Source of the DNA: Luscinia megarhynchos
Taxonomy: Eukaryota; Chordata; Aves; Passeriformes; Turdidae
Direction: 5' to 3'
Assembly: GCA_034336665.1 (NCBI GenBank)
Contig: CM067589.1
Span: 764,765-828,764 of the forward strand
DNA length: 64,000 bases
Numbering within the stretch: the stretch's first letter is position 1; every line of letters begins with the position of its first letter. The notes under the pieces were generated by a model. It ran no database searches, was not told where the DNA came from, and saw only the letters and a program-made list of their open reading frames with translations. A program made the position numbers and the translations under genes. This document shows, piece after piece, positions 50,392-64,000 of the stretch.

Positions 50392-51170
50392 GGTCAGGGG
50401 GGACAGAGAGACACCCAGAGCTTCCCTCCCACCCCAAAGCAACCCCAAACCCCAAATCCACGGGCCAGCACTCCCAGGAGGGGACACTGGGGACGTCCCC
50501 CGCCCCCCAAAACGCGCAGAGCACCCCGAAACCCAGCGGGGAGGGGTCACCTTTACAGGTTCAGAGCCCCCCAAAAACGGGGCAGGAGCCTGGGAGAGGC
50601 TCCACAGCACATTCCTACTTTATATTTAAAGTCTATAAATAGCTATAAATATCTATATAACCCCCTTTGGAAAAATCCCTTTTTTTCTATGGAGATCGTT
50701 GCCTTACACTCCCCCCTCTCCCAGATCCCAACCCTGTGGATCATGAGTGCTTTTTTTAATCTATTTAATCCCCTGGATTTCTCACCCAAAACTCATTTTT
50801 TTCCCCTTCTCACAGCCAATTCTTCTCTCCCAATTTTTATTTTCGAGCAACGTTGTCATTCTCCTTTTTTTTTGTTTTGTTTTTGTTTTGTTTGGAATTT
50901 TGAGACTTCGCCCCTTTTTTTTTTTTATTTTCCCCCTTTTTTCCTGCCCGGTGTGTGAACTCCCCCTTGTGTACAGTGTACATTGTATCATAGATTATAT
51001 TGCTTTGGAGCTTTTAAATTAAAACAAAAATCCACTTTATTTTTTAGTTGTTGTGCCCCCCTGAGGGCGTTTTCCCTGGATTATGTGATGGATCTGTTCC
51101 CAGTTTTCTGAGCTGTACCCGGAGGCAGCCGGGAGCTTTTCCTTGCTAAATAAATTTAGTCACCAGAGGC
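50392..51170 (+). terminator. SP2 3' UTR with poly(A) signals
   Basis: The 3' UTR is unique sequence with T-rich tracts and TTATATTTAAAGTCTATAAA near 50622. ATTAAA occurs at 51017-51022, and a canonical AATAAA at 51149-51154, followed by CACCAGAGG and a T-rich tract. The distal signal is the better end. PNPO begins 1.4 kb further on. Confidence 0.75.
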
Positions 51171-51344
51171 AAATCCAGGCTCCTTTTTTTTTATTTTTTT
51201 TTATTTTTTCCTGGGATTGTTGTGGAAAAGTGGGATTGGTGGATGGGAGTGGCTAAAACTGACAAAATTTGAGTTTTTTCGCAGGAAATTTGCTGCTGGT
51301 TTTGCTCCCCCTGTTGCTGTGAGCTGCTGGGTCAGGAGTGAGGG

Positions 51345-52290
51345 TTTGTCCCCAAATTCCTGTCACTTGTCACAGTATCCCAAATATCCCATCCCTATTT
51401 TCTGTCTCCAGTTGTCCCCAAATTCCTGTTCTTGTCACAGCATCCCAAATGTCCCGTCCCCATTTTCCCAATGTCCCCAAATTCCTGTTCTTGTCACAGC
51501 ATTCCAAATATCCCATCCCCACTTTCCCAATTTCCCCCAAATTCCTGTCCCTTGTCACAGCATCCCAAATGTCCCATCCCCACTTTCCCAGTGTCCCCAA
51601 ATTCCCTGTCCTGCTGTGTCCCAGCCCCCTTGTCACCACCTGGCCCAAATGTCCCATCCTCACCTTCCCAATTGTCCCCCAAATTCCTGTCACTTGTCAC
51701 AGCATCCCAAATGTCCCATACCCACCTTCCCTGTCCCCAAATTCCTGTCCCTTTGTCACAGTATCCCAAGTGTCCCATCCCTATTTTCTGTCCCAAATTT
51801 CCCCAAATTCCCATCCTGTGTCACAGCATCCCAAATATCCCATCCCCACTTTGCCAATGTCCCCAAATTCCTTCCTTTGTCACAGCATCCCAAATATCCC
51901 ATCCCCACTTTCCCAATTTCCCCAAATTCCTGTCCCTTGTCACAGCATCCCAAATGTCCCATCCCCACTTTCCCAGTGTCCCCAAATTCCTGTCCTGCTG
52001 TGTCCCAGCCCCTTGTCACCACCTGGCCCAAATGTCCCATCCTCACCTTCCCAATTGTCCCCAAATTCCTGTCACTTGTCACAGCATCCCAAATGTCCCA
52101 TCCCTATTTTCTGTTCCAAATTTTCCCAGATTCCAGTTCTTTGTCACAGCATCCCAAATGTCCCATCCCCACTTTGCCAATGTCCCCAAATTCCTGTTCT
52201 TGTCACAGCATCCCAAATATCTCATCCCCACCCTCCCAGTGTCCCCAAATCCCTGTCCCCACCATCTCCCAGCCCCTGTCCCTTGTCACC
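51345..52290. repeat. About 60-bp minisatellite between SP2 and PNPO
   Basis: About 16 copies of TGTCACAGCATCCCAAATGT, CCCATCCCCACTTTCCCAAT and GTCCCCAAATTCCTG. Confidence 0.95.
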
Positions 52291-52439
52291 ACCTCCCCAG
52301 GCCCAACTCTCCCATCCCACTGTCCCCAAGTTCACGTGTCCTTGTCTGTCCCCCCCATTCTTGTCCCCGTGTCCCCTCCCGAGGTCGCTGCCCCTTTAAG
52401 AGCCCCCCCAGTCCCATTTCAACCCCAACTCTACTTCCG

Positions 52440-52579
52440 GGTCTTTTAGCCCCGCCCCTTTTATTCCATCCAATGAACTCCCAGCTGTGCCGGAGGCGCG
52501 CGCGCTGCGCCGCTCCCCATTGGCTGATGGGGAGGGGGCGTGGCCGCGCCCAGCCCCGCCCCCGGCGCGGCGGGCGGCG
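52440..52579 (+). promoter_or_regulatory. PNPO promoter
   Basis: CCAAT at about 52470, inverted CCAAT (CCCATTGGCTG) at about 52517, then GGGGAGGGGGCGTGG and CCCCGCCCCC GC boxes. All lie within 110 bases of the chosen start codon in a CpG-rich block. The start site is probably about 52540-52570, giving a short 5' UTR. Confidence 0.65.
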
Positions 52580-60713
<8,134 letters not shown>

Positions 60714-60759
60714 GCGCGGCGCTGCCGCCGCTCCCCGGTGTCGCCGGTGTCGCGGCCAC

Positions 60760-61049
60760 CCCGCCCTGCCCCTTGTCGTGCGCTGGGAAACGCCCTCGGA
60801 GCCGCGCTCAGCCCGCCGGGTCCCCGAATCCTGTCGGTGGTTAATTAACCGTGTTAATTGTGCGGGGTACGGGTGTGACCCCAGTGATGTCCCCGTGCCT
60901 GTCCCTGTCCCTCATCGTGTGCTGGGAAATGGGTTCAGAGCTGCCTGGTGTGTCCCTAAATCCATCTCCAACCGCTCCTGGTGGTTAATTAATCGTGTTA
61001 ATGATTGTGCAGGGTCAGTCTGGGATCTCAGTGACCCCCCTGTCCCTGC

Positions 61050-61094
<45 letters not shown>

Positions 61095-61236
61095 CTTGCC
61101 TGTCCCTGTCCCTCATCGTGTGCTGGGAAATGGGTTCAGAGCTGCCTGGTGTGTCCCTAAATCTATCTCCAGGCGCCCTGGTGGTTAATTAATCATGTTA
61201 ATGATTGTGCAGGGTCCAGCTGGGACCCCAGTGACC

Positions 61237-61287
<51 letters not shown>

Positions 61288-61430
61288 TTCGAAATGGGTT
61301 CAGAGCTGCTCTCATCCCTGGTGTGTCCCCAAATCCATCTCCAGGCGCTCCTGGTGGTTAATTAATCGTGTTAATGATTGTGTAGGGTCCGGCTGGGATC
61401 TCAGTGATCCCCCCGCCCCTGTCCGGCCGC
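60760..61430. repeat. About 160-200-bp tandem repeat in PNPO 3' UTR/flank with (TCCCTG)n
   Basis: Four copies containing GTGCTGGGAAATGGGTTCAG, AGCTGCCTGGTGTGTCCCTA, GGTGGTTAATTAATCGTGTT and AATGATTGTGCAGGGTC, separated by (TCCCTG)n runs of varying length at 60895-60912, 61038-61110 and 61239-61290. Confidence 0.9.
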
Positions 61431-61589
61431 TCCCACCTCTCTCTCCATGTTTTAGCTGCAATCGTGGAATGTGCTCAGTTCCCAACCCACTGTTGCTGTT
61501 TTTTAATTAACTTGAATTATGTCTCCGCTGTCCCAGGGCTGTGAGAGCCCAACCCTCACCCCGTCCCCTCCTCCAGCTGCTTGGACAAA

Positions 61590-61595
61590 AATAAA
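61590..61595 (+). terminator. Probable PNPO poly(A) signal
   Basis: AATAAA in ACAAAAATAAATCTGGG, about 880 bases after the PNPO stop. It is followed within 30 bases by GGGTTTCTGCGG and then TTTGGGTTAATGTCGGG, and is the first canonical plus-strand hexamer I noticed there. Confidence 0.6.
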
Positions 61596-61599
61596 TCTG

Positions 61600-62320
61600 G
61601 GTTTCTGCGGAAGCGCCAAACTTTGGGTTAATGTCGGGTTAATATTTAACCAGGCAGGGCCGGGCTCTCCCGGGGCAACCGGGGCTGCCGGGAATCGCAG
61701 CGAAACCAATCCCTAAAATCCGCCCCGGTTCCGTGTTTGCTGTCGCGGAGACACAAAGGGGGGTTCCCGTCCTGGGGGGTGACAGCGCGGGGCTGTCGCA
61801 GCCTTTGTGTCACTGTCACAGCCCCCCCGAGTGGCTCTGGACCCTCCCAGCTGTGCCTTGGGAAGGGCAGGAGGGGACAGGGTGTCCCAAATTCCAGGGG
61901 GAGGGGGCTGAAAGGACCGAGGGGCTCCGCTCTCCTCCCCTTCCGATCCCAGAGCGACAAGGAACGGGCTGGGAGCGAACGGAGCCGAGGGTGGGGACAG
62001 CAGGGGGACCTGGCCGGGAAAACGGGGTTGGGCTCGGGGTCCGGGCACCGTCCGGATTTTGGGAGGGCTGGGAGGGGTCCCGGACTCCGGCCAGCCCCTT
62101 GTCCAGGGGTTCAGGGATTTGCCGGGATGGCTCCCAGAAGGATCCAGAGCTTTCCCACCTTTCCATGCCGGGTTTTGGGATCCGCGGATCTCCCCCGGAT
62201 CCTCCTCTGCTTCCTCCTCCTTCACCGGGTCAGAGATTCCCCGGGGTGGCTCCGCTCCCCACCCGCGCATCCCGGAGGAATTCGGAGCTTTCCCACCTTT
62301 CCAGGCTGGATCCGGGGATC
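61600..62320. other. Unique spacer between PNPO and PRR15L
   Basis: Non-repetitive, GC-rich sequence between two convergent 3' ends. No gene recognised on either strand. Confidence 0.5.
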
Positions 62321-62327
62321 CCCCAGG

Positions 62328-62333
62328 TTTATT
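62328..62333 (-). terminator. Probable PRR15L poly(A) signal
   Basis: TTTATT on plus is AATAAA on minus (GGTTAATAAACC), 422 bases past the PRR15L stop. A small array of GATTGGGGCACAAAAAGTGA plus CGGGAGGAGGG (62455-62580) lies in the intervening 3' UTR. Confidence 0.55.
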
Positions 62334-62754
62334 AACCACAGTTAATTAGCAGCAGGCGCGAGGAGCCCTCCCCGCTTCCAGGGGAATGCGGCTCCTCCTG
62401 GGATCCTCCGGCCCCCGGGGGTCGGGAAAGTGTCCTCGGCAAGGGCGCCCCTCGGGATTGGGGCACAAAAAGTGACCAAAAAGTGACGGGAGGAGGGGAT
62501 TGGGGCACAAAAAGTGACGGGAGGAGGGGATTGGGGCACAAAAAGTGACCAAAAAGTGACGGGAGGAGGGGATAGGAAATGGGATTGGGGCAGAGCCAGG
62601 GCCATGGGGGGAGTGTCCTCATCCCAGTATAAACCAGTCAGCGCTGGGGAGCTGGCGAGGGACGGGGATGGCCGTGCTCAGTCCTGCAGGCTCCCGGATC
62701 ATCCCACAGATAAATTCCACCCTGAGTCCTCTCCGCTCGGCGACATCCGCGACA

Positions 62755-63054
62755 TCACTGCTCCTCGCGCTCGCCGGCCCCGCACAGGTTGGGATGCTCG
62801 GCCAGCGTCGCCCTCACTTTTTTCTTCTCCTTGAAGCGCCCGGAGTGCGAGACCTTGACGTGTTTGCCCTTGGTGTTTTTGTCCACGATTTTCTCCAGGC
62901 GGGCGGCGTAGCCCGGTGTCCCCTCCGGTCCCGTCCCCTCGGCGCTGTCCCCTCCCGGAGCCCCGTGCCCGTCGGGGCTCTCGTACAGCACCGTGGGCGC
63001 TGCCTGGCGCTTCCGCAGGAACGTCAGCTTCCACCAGCCGTGCCCGTCGGCCAT
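62755..63054 (-). CDS. PRR15L: Proline-rich protein 15-like
   Basis: Minus-strand frame of 99 aa (human 101 aa): [20 protein letters not shown] at the start, a variable Gly/Glu/Pro middle, then [20 protein letters not shown] followed by [20 protein letters not shown], ending GEREEQ. The WWKLTFLRK start and the RLEKIVDK...[13 protein letters not shown] block are the hallmarks of the PRR15/PRR15L family. Molecular function is unknown. Despite the name it is not notably proline-rich here. The coding region is a single exon. A CCCAG just before the ATG (GATGG) could be an acceptor of a 5' UTR exon, but its pyrimidine tract is poor. Order and orientation (convergent with PNPO) match human. Confidence 0.95.
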
Positions 63055-63134
63055 CCTGGGATGGGATTTCGGGGTTGTTTTCCCTCCTGGAATTCCCTCG
63101 GATCTCCCCGGGGATGGAGGAGGAAGGCAGCGCT

Positions 63135-63170
63135 TCCTCCTCCTCCTCCTCCTCCTCCTCCTCCCCATGG
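63135..63170. repeat. (TCC)n microsatellite
   Basis: TCCTCCTCC run just upstream of PRR15L. Confidence 0.9.
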
Positions 63171-63182
63171 GGTGCTGGTGGT

Positions 63183-63280
63183 GGATGGATGGATGGATGG
63201 ATGGATGGATGGATGGATGGATGGATGGATGGATGGATGGATGGATGGATGGATGGATGGATGGATGGATGGATGGATGG
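63183..63280. repeat. (GGAT)24 microsatellite
   Basis: About 98 bases of essentially perfect GGAT tetranucleotide, 130 bases upstream of the PRR15L start. Its perfection and length imply high polymorphism. Confidence 0.98.
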
Positions 63281-63299
63281 GTGTTCCACGGCTCGGGAA

Positions 63300-63905
63300 T
63301 CCCCAAAAAAAGCCGGGAAAAGGCGGCTGGCAGCTCTGCCGGCAGCTCTGCCCTTATCAGCCACGTGTAGCGGGGCGGGCAGGGAGGGAGCGCGCTGAGC
63401 AAACAGGAACAGGAACTGGGGCGCAGGTGGCACCGGGGAGGTGCCCGGGGGTCCCCACCGGGCTCGGGGGTCGCCTGTCCCCGCTGCGGGGGTTTGGGGA
63501 GGTTCCGGGAGAGCTCCGGAGCTGAGCGTGGCTCCGGGGCACGGACCGAGGGAAGGCGGATCCCGAGCGCGGCGCTTCCCGGGGCACCGAGGGGATTCCC
63601 AGCGCCCGGATCCCATCCCGTGTCCCCCACCCCTGTCCCCATCCGTGTCCCCGGGGCGCTCAGCCACCAGCGACCCCTCCCCGATGTCGCCTCCGGCATT
63701 GCTTTGAGTGGGATAAAAATCCCCTTTTCCCTCTGGGACACGGGGACAAGGGCACAGAGATTGCGGCCGCCACCCCGCTGGTGGCCCCTGTGTCCCCAAC
63801 GCCGCTTCCCCGTGCCACGGCCAGGTGGGACCATCCCCTGCCGTGTCCCCAGAGTGTCCCCAAGGTCCCCACATCCCATCCGCAGCACGGACACCCCATC
63901 CCGGT
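63300..63905 (-). promoter_or_regulatory. Upstream region of PRR15L
   Basis: GC-rich, largely unique sequence. CTGCCCTTATCAGCCACGTG at about 63349-63368 contains a GATA-type TTATCA and an E-box CACGTG. A promoter here is likely by position, but no start site can be fixed. Confidence 0.35.
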
Positions 63906-63914
63906 ACCTGCTCC

Positions 63915-64000
63915 TGCCGCCTCCGGGGGTCCCGGGGGTGTCCCGGGGGGGTCTCAGGTGTCCTGGGGGTGTCCCGGGGGTGTCCCGGGGGTGTCCCGGG
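63915..64000. repeat. GGGGGTGTCCCGG minisatellite at window edge
   Basis: GGTGTCCCGGGGGTGTCCC units of about 12 to 13 bases, continuing beyond the window. Confidence 0.85.

Noticed and set aside
63183..63280. Met-Asp-Gly-Trp repeat frame near PRR15L
   Set aside because: Translation of the (GGAT)n microsatellite.

Overview
This window is vertebrate nuclear DNA and almost certainly avian, most likely from a GC-rich microchromosome. Gene order and orientation match human 17q21.32 (MRPL10, LRRC46, SCRN2, SP6, SP2, PNPO, PRR15L), which is chromosome 27 in chicken. Supporting signs are compact genes, very high GC, a CR1-type LINE tail, and introns and spacers filled almost entirely with minisatellites. 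No prokaryotic features, tRNA/rRNA genes or CRISPR arrays were seen. Species assignment is inference.

Layout. 1-2526: simple-sequence satellite and the first coding exon of MRPL10 (minus strand), which fires away from LRRC46 from a shared CpG/GC-rich promoter (about 2527-2691). 3730-10862: LRRC46 (plus, 8 coding exons, about 309 aa); its intron 1 carries two LTR-like sequences in inverted orientation. 11133-16566: SCRN2 (minus, 7 coding exons, 425 aa), tail-to-tail with LRRC46 over a palindromic poly(A) signal. 22030-23142: SP6 (minus, single coding exon, 370 aa). 24-35 kb: intergenic DNA, mostly tandem repeats. 35.4-35.9 kb: SP2 promoter with eight CCAAT boxes and four TGATTGACAG elements. 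39196-50391: SP2 (plus, 6 coding exons, 601 aa). 52580-60713: PNPO (plus, 7 coding exons, about 229 aa after allowing for one apparent 1-base frameshift). 62755-63054: PRR15L (minus, 99 aa), convergent with PNPO.

The genes do not form one pathway. SP6 and SP2 are related Sp/KLF zinc-finger transcription factors. PNPO makes pyridoxal 5'-phosphate. SCRN2 is a secernin, LRRC46 a ciliary/flagellar leucine-rich-repeat protein, MRPL10 a mitochondrial ribosomal protein and PRR15L a small conserved protein of unknown function.

The most unusual signal is that several intronic minisatellites are built from real splice junctions. In SP2 the exon 3 donor with its flanking coding sequence is repeated about 20 extra times, and the last copy keeps an intact reading frame behind a plausible acceptor (a possible 78-nt duplicate exon). 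The SP2 exon 6 donor, the PNPO exon 2 donor and the SCRN2 exon 3 acceptor show the same behaviour, and the SP6 acceptor tract probably does too. Exon coordinates were read by eye from splice consensus, phase continuity and remembered human protein sequences. They should be good to the base in most cases but were not checked by alignment.
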